A stretch of DNA of 64,000 nucleotides from Aquabacterium sp029268225. Lineage in GTDB: Bacteria; Pseudomonadota; Gammaproteobacteria; Burkholderiales; Burkholderiaceae_C. The position numbers were made by a program, and so were the translations under genes. Under the pieces are notes generated by a model, which had not been told where the DNA came from, did not search any database, and worked only from the letters and a program-made list of their open reading frames with translations. Below, one piece after another: positions 45,607-53,819 of this stretch. The stretch is taken from contig NZ_JBBEYB010000001.1 of assembly GCF_037482285.1 (NCBI RefSeq), positions 124,001-188,000 on the forward strand, given 5' to 3'. How positions within the stretch are numbered: position 1 is the stretch's first letter; every line of letters begins with the position of its first letter.

Positions 45607-45660
45607 TGGCATCCCTGGGGCTCAAGGCCCGGTCTCCGAGAAAAGCAAAGCGCAGTTCGC

Positions 45661-47214
45661 ATGAAAATCAATTTGCCTGTCACCCAACGTGAGTACGTGC
45701 TGCCCGATGGCGTCACGCTGATGTCTTCCACCGATCTGGACAGTCGCCTGACCTATGCCAACGCCGCCTTCATCGAAGTCAGCGGCTTTGAACCCGAGGA
45801 GCTGATCGGCAGTTTCCATAACCTCGTGCGTCACCCGGATATGCCCCCCGAGGCCTTTGCCGACATGTGGGCCACGCTGAAGGCGGGTTTGTCATGGTCC
45901 GGGCTGGTGAAAAATCGCCGCAAGAATGGCGATCACTACTGGGTGCGTGCCAACGCCACCCCTGTGCGCGATGGCCGGCAGGTGGTGGGCTACATGTCGG
46001 TGCGCACCAAGCCTTCGCGCGAGGAGGTCGCCGCCACCGAAGAGCTGTATGCCCGGTTTCGCCGTGGCGAGATGAAGGGCTGGGGCTTCCACCGCGGGCT
46101 CATCGTGCGCAGCGGCTGGCAGGCCTGGCGTTCGCTGCCTCAGGTGATGTCGGTGAACTGGCGCATCCGCTCGGCCTGCGCCGTCACGACCCTGCCGGCG
46201 ATTGCCTGCGCGCTCTACATGGTGGACAACAGCGTGGCCTGCGGGGCCATGGTGGCGGCCACACTGCTGTCGGCCGTCATCGCCAGCGCCTGGCTGGAGT
46301 ATCAGATTGCCCGTCCGATCCACATCATTTTGGGTCAGGCTCTGGCCGTGGCGTCAGGGCAGCCTGGCAAGAACCGCCGCCCTGACCGGGCCGATGAACT
46401 GGCTCTGTTGATGCGCGCCATCAATCAGGCGGGCCTGAACCTGCGCTCCCTGGTGGACGATGTGGATGTTCAGGTGGAAGGGCTGCGCCAGGCCAGTGGA
46501 GAGATCGCGGACGGCAACAACGACCTGAGCAGTCGCACCGAAGAGGCTGCCGCCAGTCTGGAGCAGACCGCAGCGGCCATGGACGAGCTCAGTGCCACCG
46601 TGGCCAACAACGCCGATTCGGCCCGCCAGGCGGCCGAGCGCTCGGCCGAAGTCAGTGCGCTGGCCCATTCGGGTGGGCAGGTGGTGGCGCAGGTGGTGGA
46701 CACCATGGCCGACATCTCGCGCAGCTCCAGCAAGATCGCCGACATCATCGGGGTCATCGACTCGATCGCGTTCCAGACCAACATCCTGGCGCTCAATGCG
46801 GCCGTGGAGGCGGCCCGGGCCGGTGAGCAGGGTCGTGGCTTTGCCGTGGTGGCTGGCGAGGTGCGTGCGCTGGCCCAGCGCAGCGCCGGTGCGGCGCGTG
46901 AGATCAAGTCCTTGATCGGGGACAGCGTGGCGCGCATCGAGGCCGGTGCATCCCTCACTGCAGGGGCGGGGCAGACCATGACCAGCCTGGTCACCCAGGT
47001 ACAGCAGGTCACCACCCTGGTCAGCGAGATTCACTCCGCGTCCAACGACCAGTCTGCCGGGATCGGTCAGATGAACCAGGCGGTCACGCAACTCGACCAG
47101 ATGACCCAGCAAAACGCCTCGCTGGTGGAGCAGTCGGCCAATGCCGCGGCGCAGTTGTACCAGCGCACGGGGCGCCTGGTGGAGGCGATCCACGCTTTCC
47201 GTCGAACCGGCTGA
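45661..47214 (+). CDS. Aer-like PAS-domain methyl-accepting chemotaxis protein
   Basis: A 517-residue energy-taxis receptor candidate: N-terminal PAS (REYVLPDGVTLMSSTDLDS, FIEVSGFEPEELIGSFHNLV RHPDMP; FAD-binding in Aer), a membrane hairpin around residues 165-220 with no large periplasmic domain, a short HAMP-like segment (ARPIHIILGQALAVASGQPG), and the MCP signalling domain with the hairpin tip ALNAAVEAARAGEQGRGFAV. The layout is that of Aer, which senses redox state via FAD. C-terminal pentapeptide for CheR is absent. It lies 54 bases after the GGDEF-EAL gene, but the ribosome site is weak. No che genes are adjacent. Confidence 0.88.
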   Translation: MKINLPVTQREYVLPDGVTLMSSTDLDSRLTYANAAFIEVSGFEPEELIGSFHNLVRHPDMPPEAFADMWATLKAGLSWSGLVKNRRKNGDHYWVRANATPVRDGRQVVGYMSVRTKPSREEVAATEELYARFRRGEMKGWGFHRGLIVRSGWQAWRSLPQVMSVNWRIRSACAVTTLPAIACALYMVDNSVACGAMVAATLLSAVIASAWLEYQIARPIHIILGQALAVASGQPGKNRRPDRADELALLMRAINQAGLNLRSLVDDVDVQVEGLRQASGEIADGNNDLSSRTEEAAASLEQTAAAMDELSATVANNADSARQAAERSAEVSALAHSGGQVVAQVVDTMADISRSSSKIADIIGVIDSIAFQTNILALNAAVEAARAGEQGRGFAVVAGEVRALAQRSAGAAREIKSLIGDSVARIEAGASLTAGAGQTMTSLVTQVQQVTTLVSEIHSASNDQSAGIGQMNQAVTQLDQMTQQNASLVEQSANAAAQLYQRTGRLVEAIHAFRRTG

Positions 47215-47239
47215 GCCGCGCGCGACGGGGGACTGGGTT

Positions 47240-47334
47240 GCGGGTTAACCCGCGGCCTTGGGTGTGGGATCCACGCCATGCACCCAGTTGGTGCATGGTC
47301 TGCCCCCGCAGAAACCCGATCTTGTCAACAAGAT
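47240..47334. promoter_or_regulatory. Palindromes upstream of the pnt operon
   Basis: GCGGGTTAACCCGC (47240-47253) is a perfect 14-base palindrome just after the chemoreceptor gene, possibly the stem of a terminator without T-run. ATCTTGT-CA-ACAAGAT (47319-47334) is a second inverted repeat with seven-base arms, about 97 bases ahead of pntAA; its shape fits operators of GntR-type regulators but no regulator gene is adjacent. No convincing promoter was aligned to it. Confidence 0.4.
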
Positions 47335-47430
47335 TGTGTATGCTGACGGGTTCCATATGTCTTGCGGCGACGGTTCTTGCGGACCGGCGTCCTGTCATTT
47401 GTTCCTCATCTGTCCCACTAGGAGATCCGT

Positions 47431-48546
47431 ATGCTCATTGGCATACCCATGGAGACCACCGCTGGCGAAAGCCGCGTGGCCGTGACCCCGGAGACCGTCA
47501 AGAAGCTCAAGGCCCAGGGCCACACGCTTCGCGTGCAGTCCGGAGCCGGCGTGGCCGCCAGCGTGACCGACGAGGCCTATGTGGCCGCCGGTGCCGAGAT
47601 CACCGATGCGGCCGGTGCCTTCGGGGCCGAGATGGTGCTGAAGGTGCGTTCGCCGAATGCCGACGAGCGTGCGCTGATGAAGCCGGGCGCCGTGCTGGTG
47701 GGCATGCTCAACCCCTTCGACAAGGACGGGCTGCAGGCATTGACCGACAGCAAGCTGACCGCCTTCGCGCTCGAAGCCGCCCCCCGCACCACCCGTGCGC
47801 AGAGCATGGACGTGCTGTCGTCGCAGGCCAACCTGGCGGGCTACAAGGCCGTCATGATCGCCGCCGACAAGTACCAGCGCATCTTCCCGATGCTGATGAC
47901 CGCCGCCGGCACCGTCAAGGCTGCCCGCGTGGTGATCCTGGGTGTGGGCGTGGCTGGTCTGCAGGCCATCGCCACGGCCAAGCGCCTGGGCGCGGTCATC
48001 GAGGCCTCCGACGTGCGTCCTTCGGTGAAGGAGCAGGTCGAGTCGCTGGGCGCCAAGTTCATCGACGTGCCGTATGAAACGGCCGAAGAGAAGGAAGCCG
48101 CCGAAGGCGTGGGCGGTTACGCCCGTCCGATGCCCCAGTCCTGGCTGGACCGCCAGAAGGCCGAAGTGGCCAAGCGCGTGGCGCAGGCCGACATCGTCAT
48201 CACCACCGCCCTGATTCCGGGCCGTGCTGCACCGGTGCTCGTGTCGGAAGACATGGTCAAGTCCATGAAGCCCGGCTCGGTCATCGTGGACCTGGCGGCA
48301 GCGCAAGGCGGCAACTGCCCCCTGACCGAAGCTGGCCAGACCGTCGTCAAGCACGGCGTGACCCTGGTCGGTGAAACCAATTTGCCCGCGCTGGTGGCCG
48401 CTGACGCCTCTGCGCTCTATGCCCGTAACGTGATCGATTTCTTGAAACTGGTCATCAACAAGGAAGGCCAGTTCCATGTCGATCTGGAAGACGACATCGT
48501 CAAGGCCTGCCTGATGTGTCGTGATGGCCAGTTGCTGCGTGCCTGA
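47431..48546 (+). CDS. pntAA: NAD(P) transhydrogenase subunit alpha, soluble part (AA)
   Basis: The NAD(H)-binding domain I of the proton-translocating transhydrogenase, which makes NADPH from NADH using the proton gradient. The 371-residue protein starts MLIGIPMETTAGESRVAVTP and has RTTRAQSMDVLSSQANLAGY, the dinucleotide fold VVILGVGVAGLQAIATAKRL and VKSMKPGSVIVDLAAAQGGN. Start follows AGGAG. Here the alpha subunit is split in two, as in Rhodospirillum and many betaproteobacteria; panD is inserted between the two halves. Confidence 0.95.
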   Translation: MLIGIPMETTAGESRVAVTPETVKKLKAQGHTLRVQSGAGVAASVTDEAYVAAGAEITDAAGAFGAEMVLKVRSPNADERALMKPGAVLVGMLNPFDKDGLQALTDSKLTAFALEAAPRTTRAQSMDVLSSQANLAGYKAVMIAADKYQRIFPMLMTAAGTVKAARVVILGVGVAGLQAIATAKRLGAVIEASDVRPSVKEQVESLGAKFIDVPYETAEEKEAAEGVGGYARPMPQSWLDRQKAEVAKRVAQADIVITTALIPGRAAPVLVSEDMVKSMKPGSVIVDLAAAQGGNCPLTEAGQTVVKHGVTLVGETNLPALVAADASALYARNVIDFLKLVINKEGQFHVDLEDDIVKACLMCRDGQLLRA

Positions 48547-48580
48547 GCACGTGGCTTTTGTGCCCTGAGGAGTAAATACC

Positions 48581-48946
48581 ATGCAACGCAACATGCTGCG
48601 TGCCAAGCTGCACCGCGCCACCGTCACCGAAGCCATCCTGGACTATGAAGGGTCCTGCGGTATCGACGAAGACCTGATGGACGCGGCCGACATGAAAGAG
48701 TTCGAGTACATCGAGCTCTACAACGTCAACAACGGCGAGCGCTTTGCCACCTACATCATCAAGGCGCCGCGTGGCTCCGGCACCATTTCCCTCAATGGCG
48801 CGGCCGCCCGTCGTGCCCATGTGGGCGACCTGCTCATCATCTGCACCTACGCGCCGATGAACGAGGAAGAAGTGGCCAGCTACAAGCCCAAGGTTGTGTT
48901 GCTGGACGCCGGCAACAAGGTCAAAGAAGTTCGCAAGTTCACCTGA
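48581..48946 (+). CDS. panD: Aspartate 1-decarboxylase
   Basis: PanD makes beta-alanine for pantothenate and CoA. The 121-residue pro-enzyme has the self-cleavage site Gly24-Ser25 (DYEGSCGIDEDLM), which generates the pyruvoyl cofactor, and conserved YNVNNGERFATYII, LNGAAARRAHVGDLLII. It lies 34 bases after pntAA and 29 bases before pntAB, within the transhydrogenase operon and with its own GAGGAG site. No panB, panC or panM is adjacent. Confidence 0.96.
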   Translation: MQRNMLRAKLHRATVTEAILDYEGSCGIDEDLMDAADMKEFEYIELYNVNNGERFATYIIKAPRGSGTISLNGAAARRAHVGDLLIICTYAPMNEEEVASYKPKVVLLDAGNKVKEVRKFT

Positions 48947-48975
48947 TCCTCATCTTTTCACTTGGAGACCACGCG

Positions 48976-49284
48976 ATGGAAGCTGTTTCACACGTTGTCA
49001 TCAACCTCTCGATTTTCGTGCTGGCCATTTATGTGGGCTATCACGTGGTCTGGACGGTGACGCCCGCCCTGCACACCCCTTTGATGGCCGTGACCAACGC
49101 GGTGTCGGCCATCGTCATCGTGGGCGCCATGCTGGCGGCGGCCTTGACCGTGACGCCCCTGGGTAAATCCATGGGCGTGCTGGCCGTGGCGCTGGCAGCG
49201 GTCAACGTGTTCGGGGGCTTCCTCGTGACCCGCCGCATGCTGGAAATGTTCAAGAAGAAGGACAAGAAGGCGGGGGCCAAGTAA
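48976..49284 (+). CDS. pntAB: NAD(P) transhydrogenase subunit alpha, membrane part (AB)
   Basis: A 102-residue membrane protein with about three helices (VVINLSIFVLAIYVGYHVVW, AVSAIVIVGAMLAAALTVT, then VALAAVNVFGGFLVTRRML) ending in a Lys-rich tail. This matches the C-terminal membrane segment of PntA encoded as a separate gene, part of the proton channel. Its TAA is immediately followed by the pntB ATG with no gap. Confidence 0.93.
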   Translation: MEAVSHVVINLSIFVLAIYVGYHVVWTVTPALHTPLMAVTNAVSAIVIVGAMLAAALTVTPLGKSMGVLAVALAAVNVFGGFLVTRRMLEMFKKKDKKAGAK

Positions 49285-50739
49285 ATGAGCATGAACCTGA
49301 TTGCATTGCTGTACCTGATCGCCTCGGTGTGTTTCATCCAGGCGCTCAAGGGCTTGAGCCACCCCACCACGTCGATCCGGGGGAACCTGTTCGGCATGGT
49401 CGGCATGACGATTGCCGTGTTGACCACGGTCGGCCTGATCCATGGTCAGGCTGCGGCACTGGGCGTGAACTTCGGTGAAGGCCTGGGCTATGTGCTGGGC
49501 GCTCTGGTGGTCGGCGGCGGTGCCGGCGCCATCATGGCCAAGCGCGTCGAGATGACGAAGATGCCGGAGTTGGTCGCCTTCATGCACAGCATGATCGGCC
49601 TGGCCGCGGTGTTCATCGCCATCGCCGTGGTGGCCGAGCCCTACGCCTTCCAGATCGTCGCCAAGCCGGTGGACGGTTCGGTGGCGCCCATCCCGGTGGG
49701 CAACCTGCTGGAGTTGTCGCTGGGTGCGGCCATTGGGGCTATCACCTTCTCGGGCTCGGTCATCGCGTTCGGCAAGCTGAGCGGCAAGTACAAGTTCCGT
49801 CTGTTCCAGGGCGCGCCGGTGATCTTCAAGGGTCAGCACATGCTGAACCTGGTGCTGGGTCTGCTGGCCATCGCCTTGATCGGGGTCTTCATGGCCACGC
49901 AGCGCATGGACGTGTTCCTGGCCCTGGTGGCGCTGAGCTTCATCTTGGGCGTGCTGATCATCATCCCCATTGGCGGCGCCGACATGCCGGTGGTGGTGTC
50001 GATGCTCAACAGCTACTCGGGCTGGGCCGCGGCCGGCATCGGTTTCTCGCTGAACAACTCCATGCTGATCATCGCCGGTTCGCTGGTGGGTTCGTCCGGT
50101 GCCATCCTTTCGTACATCATGTGCAAGGCGATGAACCGCTCGTTCTTCAACGTGATCCTGGGTGGCTTCGGCGGTGACGCCGGGGCCGCGGCCGCCGGTG
50201 GCGCGCAGCAGCAGCGCAGCGTCAAGAGCGGCTCGGCCGACGATGCCGCCTTCATCCTCGGCAATGCCGAGTCGGTCATCATCGTGCCCGGCTACGGTCT
50301 GGCCGTGGCCCGTGCCCAGCACGCGGTCAAGGAACTGGCACAGAAGCTCACCGAGAAGGGTGTCAACGTCAAGTACGCCATTCACCCGGTGGCCGGTCGC
50401 ATGCCCGGTCACATGAACGTGCTGCTGGCCGAGGCCGAAGTGCCCTACGACCAGGTGCATGAGATGGAGGACATCAACGCCGAGTTCGGCCAGGCCGACG
50501 TGGCCATCATCCTGGGCGCCAACGACGTGGTGAACCCGGCGGCTCACGTCAAGGGCAGCCCGATTTATGGCATGCCGATCCTCGAAGCCTACAAGGCCAA
50601 GACGGTGATCGTGAACAAGCGCTCCATGGCCAGCGGCTACGCCGGTCTGGACAACGAGCTGTTCTACATGGACAAGACCATGATGGTGTTTGGCGATGCC
50701 AAGAAGGTGGTCGAGGACATGGTCAAGGCGGTCGAGTAA
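49285..50739 (+). CDS. pntB: NAD(P) transhydrogenase subunit beta
   Basis: The 484-residue subunit has about nine transmembrane helices forming most of the proton channel, then the cytosolic NADP(H)-binding domain III with VIIVPGYGLAVARAQHAVKE, AIHPVAGRMPGHMNVLLAEA and VNKRSMASGYAGLDNELFY. It starts directly at the pntAB stop and closes the operon with a strong terminator. With PntAA and PntAB it makes a complete enzyme. Confidence 0.97.
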   Translation: MSMNLIALLYLIASVCFIQALKGLSHPTTSIRGNLFGMVGMTIAVLTTVGLIHGQAAALGVNFGEGLGYVLGALVVGGGAGAIMAKRVEMTKMPELVAFMHSMIGLAAVFIAIAVVAEPYAFQIVAKPVDGSVAPIPVGNLLELSLGAAIGAITFSGSVIAFGKLSGKYKFRLFQGAPVIFKGQHMLNLVLGLLAIALIGVFMATQRMDVFLALVALSFILGVLIIIPIGGADMPVVVSMLNSYSGWAAAGIGFSLNNSMLIIAGSLVGSSGAILSYIMCKAMNRSFFNVILGGFGGDAGAAAAGGAQQQRSVKSGSADDAAFILGNAESVIIVPGYGLAVARAQHAVKELAQKLTEKGVNVKYAIHPVAGRMPGHMNVLLAEAEVPYDQVHEMEDINAEFGQADVAIILGANDVVNPAAHVKGSPIYGMPILEAYKAKTVIVNKRSMASGYAGLDNELFYMDKTMMVFGDAKKVVEDMVKAVE

Positions 50740-50771
50740 GCGCCTGCGACGCGTTCACGCGCACGCTTCTG

Positions 50772-50798
50772 AAGGCCGGTCTGTGGACCGGCCTTTTT
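50772..50798 (+). terminator. Rho-independent terminator of the pnt operon
   Basis: AAGGCCGGTC, loop TGTG, GACCGGCCTT with a perfect ten-base stem, the T-run extending to 50798. It lies 33 bases after the pntB stop. Confidence 0.93.
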
Positions 50799-50982
50799 CA
50801 TGGGCGTGGCGCTTTGCGTATCACCGCGCACGTGTCGGTGGACGTCAAAACATGCCCTGTTCTGTACGCAGGGCTAACGATAGCCCACGTCGAGTTCCTG
50901 TCGCCTAACATTCCTGCTTGCTCGCCAGAACAGGCGGGTGGGTCTCGTCAAAGACAAGGTCAATGCCGTGAGGGGAGGAACG

Positions 50983-51456
50983 ATGGGGGCGTGTTTCACC
51001 AAGACCGAGCTGGGTCGCCAGGAGCTTCGGGCGCGGTCTTTGCCGTTGTCGCGCACGGCGCGCAACCTGCTGTTTGTGATCGACTCTGCACGGGCGGCGA
51101 CCGAGTGGCTGTCGATGGTGCAGGGGGCCACGGTTGAGGATCTGCAGACCTTGCAAGATGCCGGACTGATCGCCGTGCTGGCGCCGCCGGCCACCGCCCC
51201 TGCCACTCCCCCCATGCGCACGCCGCCGGCTGCGGAAAGCACGCTCAGTTACGGTCAGCTGTACGAGCAACTCAATGCCCAGATCAAGAGCCACCTGGGG
51301 CTGATCAAGGGCTACCACTTCTCCTTGGAGATCGAGAAGGCCAGTTCCGTCGCCGAGCTGCGTGATGTGGCGCAGCGTCTGGTCGACGAGGTGCACCGCC
51401 TCAAGGGCGAGCGGGTGGCGCAATCGACCCAGGTGGCCTTGGGTTTGTCGGCTTGA
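50983..51456 (+). CDS. Hypothetical protein with a winged-helix-like N-terminus
   Basis: A 157-residue soluble protein. The N-terminal part (FTKTELGRQELRARSLPLSR, RNLLFVIDSA, then VEDLQTLQDAGLIAVL) has the look of a small winged-helix module; a Pro/Ala linker (about 72-88) leads to a helical C-terminal part (SYGQLYEQLNAQIKSHLGLI). The start at 50983 is fixed by a strong GGGGAGGAACG ribosome site. Similar proteins occur in Burkholderiales without known function. It converges with a diguanylate cyclase gene with five bases between stops. DNA binding is a guess from shape. Confidence 0.6.
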   Translation: MGACFTKTELGRQELRARSLPLSRTARNLLFVIDSARAATEWLSMVQGATVEDLQTLQDAGLIAVLAPPATAPATPPMRTPPAAESTLSYGQLYEQLNAQIKSHLGLIKGYHFSLEIEKASSVAELRDVAQRLVDEVHRLKGERVAQSTQVALGLSA

Positions 51457-51461
51457 GGCGT

Positions 51462-52580
51462 TCAGGCCGCTTGCACGCAGCGCCGGCGGCCAGCGTGCTT
51501 GGCAGCATACAGGGCGCGGTCGGCGCGCTGCAGCAAGATGTCCACGTCCTCAGGTGCCGCCCACAGCGCATAGCCCGCTGAAAAGCTGATCCGCAAGCTG
51601 GGCACAGCGGCGGATACGACGGTGGTGCCCAGCTTGGCTTGCAGGCGTTCCAGTGCCTGCAGGGCTTCCTGGGGCTGCTGCGTGTCAGGCAGGATCAGCA
51701 AGAATTCTTCGCCGCCCCAGCGGGCCATCAGATCGGTGTCGCGCAGCACTTCACGCGCGGCTTGCGCAAACGCCATCAGCACCTCATCGCCCACCTGGTG
51801 GCTGTGCTGGTCGTTGATCTGCTTGAAATGGTCCAGGTCGATCTGAACCACGCCAAAGGGTCGGCCACTGAGCTTGGCTCGCTGGTGCTCCTGATCCAGT
51901 CGTTCCTGGCCGTATTGGCGGCTGAGAAGTCCTGTGAGTGCATCGTGGCGGGTGACTCTCTCCAGCGCGCTCTGCGCGGCGGCCAGCTCGCGCCGCTCGG
52001 TCACGATGCGTTCACGCAGCAGCGCAAACTTGCGCGACTGCAGGGTGATCAGGCCCATGATGAAGGCAGCCGAGAGCAGCTTGACGGCTTGGGCGGCGGG
52101 ACGGAAGGCGGGCAGTGACCACACAAAACCGCACACGAGCATCACCAGCAGCATCCCAACCAGGATCGCGCCGGTACGCAGGGCCGCCTGCGGGCTCAGA
52201 CTCATGAAGCCGAAGACCAGGGCCAAGCCCATGGTCTGCAACAAGGCGGCCCGACCGGTGGGCACGGTGGCATAGGCCACGACCGCGATCAGGCAACCCC
52301 AGAGCATCTGGACGGACATCAGCCCCGGGTCGGCAAAGCGTTGGGTCCAGCCGCTGCGCACCAAGGGGTAGAACAACAGCATGCCCGGCAGCATGAGCAG
52401 GCCGAACATCAGCCCGAGTTGGGCGCTGATGCGCTGCTGGGGGATGGCGAACGTGACCATCACCAGGAACCACACCAGGTAGACCAGGCCGCCGAGCAGA
52501 CACATCAGCGTGCGGTCACGCATGCGTGGGTCGGTGCCCAGCAAGCGGTCGGACCAAGACGAGGTGGCGACGGCGTTCAT
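51462..52580 (-). CDS. Membrane-bound diguanylate cyclase with I-site
   Basis: A 372-residue protein with about six transmembrane helices (residues 25-190), a short coiled-coil linker (RERIVTERRELAAAQSALER) and a GGDEF domain with intact WGGEEF active site. The inhibitory site RDTD precedes it by five residues, so product feedback is expected. The substrate-coordinating DLDHFKQINDQHSHQVGDEV is present. It should make c-di-GMP in response to a membrane-sensed signal. Its ATG overlaps the stop of the upstream cyclase by four bases. Confidence 0.9.
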   Translation of the reverse strand: MNAVATSSWSDRLLGTDPRMRDRTLMCLLGGLVYLVWFLVMVTFAIPQQRISAQLGLMFGLLMLPGMLLFYPLVRSGWTQRFADPGLMSVQMLWGCLIAVVAYATVPTGRAALLQTMGLALVFGFMSLSPQAALRTGAILVGMLLVMLVCGFVWSLPAFRPAAQAVKLLSAAFIMGLITLQSRKFALLRERIVTERRELAAAQSALERVTRHDALTGLLSRQYGQERLDQEHQRAKLSGRPFGVVQIDLDHFKQINDQHSHQVGDEVLMAFAQAAREVLRDTDLMARWGGEEFLLILPDTQQPQEALQALERLQAKLGTTVVSAAVPSLRISFSAGYALWAAPEDVDILLQRADRALYAAKHAGRRRCVQAA

Positions 52581-53728
52581 GTGCGGTCGGCCAGCACCGT
52601 GCGGGCACGGCCCTGGGCTTTGGCTTTGTAGAGGGCGCGGTCGGCGCGTTCTAGATCGCGGTGCAGCGGCACCCGCCCGCCCGGCTCACACAGGCCGGCC
52701 GAGAAGCTCACGGTCAGGCCCTCGCCGAAGGCCGCCCAGTCATGCTGGCGCACCTTCTGTTGCAGGGCGTCGAGGCGCTGTTGGGCGGTCGGCAGACCCG
52801 TCTCCGGCATCAGCAGCAGGAACTCTTCGCCGCCCCAGCGGGCCAGTCGGTCGGTGGGGGGCAAGGCGGTCTGGGCCACCTGGGCAAAGCCTTGCAGGAC
52901 GGCGTCGCCCACTGCATGGCCGTGTTGGTCGTTGATCTGCTTGAAGTGATCCAGGTCGATGATGGCCAGACAGAAGGCCTGCTCGGTGCGGCGCAGGCGG
53001 CGAAACTCTTCATCGAGCAGGGTCTGCATGTGGCGGCGGTTGATCAGGCCTGTCAGCGCATCATGGGCTGAGGCGCGCTCCAGGTCGGCGACCGTCTGGG
53101 CCAATGCGGCCCGTTGGGCCAGCATCTCGCTGCGCATGCGGTAGCTCTTGAGCGAGACTAGGCGCATCACTGGCATGACGATGGCGCCTGTGCCCAAGCT
53201 GATCCATTCCGAGATCCGGTCGATGGGGGTGTCATGCAGCTGGTCATGCAGCAGCGTGGCCACGACCATCAAGGTGAGCGATCCCATCGTAGCCAGCACC
53301 AGTTGGCGGGTGGTGAGACGGTGGATGTCGAACAGCATCAGCAGGCACAGCCACAACAGGGCCAGGCCTCTCGATGCGTCGATCAGGGTGTAGGCCAAGA
53401 CCACGGCGCCACAGCCGAACAGCACCTGGGGAAAAATCAGGGCGGGGTCATGCCATTGTTCAGTCAGGTCGTGGTGCAACAGGGCCCAGAACAGCAAGAC
53501 GCCGGTCGTGCACCAAAGGGCCAGGGCGTGCGCCGCCCACAGTGGCACAGCGTGGAGCGTGCTCCCGAGGTAGGCAGACCCGACGCCGATGCAGTAGGGC
53601 AACACCGTGATTTGCAGACGATGCAAGCCCTGTTGAGCGGTGCCATGCCAATCCGCCGCCGCCGACGCGCGACCCCGAGGCGCAGGGGGCTCGCTGTGGG
53701 TGGTGGGGAGAAGAGGGCTGGACACCAT
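52577..53728 (-). CDS. Membrane-bound diguanylate cyclase without I-site
   Basis: A 383-residue protein similar in layout to its downstream neighbour: six or so membrane helices, a linker (MLAQRAALAQTVADLERASA), and GGDEF with WGGEEF and DLDHFKQINDQHGHAVGDAV. The I-site position reads PPTD, without the arginine, so feedback inhibition is probably lost. Start is uncertain: an in-frame ATG at 53851 would add 41 residues and overlap the BKACE gene by 32 bases; 53728 is used because it avoids the overlap, but no ribosome site supports either. The gene pair is likely a duplication (inference). Confidence 0.82.
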   Translation of the reverse strand: MVSSPLLPTTHSEPPAPRGRASAAADWHGTAQQGLHRLQITVLPYCIGVGSAYLGSTLHAVPLWAAHALALWCTTGVLLFWALLHHDLTEQWHDPALIFPQVLFGCGAVVLAYTLIDASRGLALLWLCLLMLFDIHRLTTRQLVLATMGSLTLMVVATLLHDQLHDTPIDRISEWISLGTGAIVMPVMRLVSLKSYRMRSEMLAQRAALAQTVADLERASAHDALTGLINRRHMQTLLDEEFRRLRRTEQAFCLAIIDLDHFKQINDQHGHAVGDAVLQGFAQVAQTALPPTDRLARWGGEEFLLLMPETGLPTAQQRLDALQQKVRQHDWAAFGEGLTVSFSAGLCEPGGRVPLHRDLERADRALYKAKAQGRARTVLADRT

Positions 53729-53819
53729 GAACCGGTCGACGACTGCGTAAGGGCGCTGATCGATGATGCCAGTTTCAGTCGGTGCCTGTGAGGGGGGCCA
53801 CCCGTTCTGGGGTATGTCC

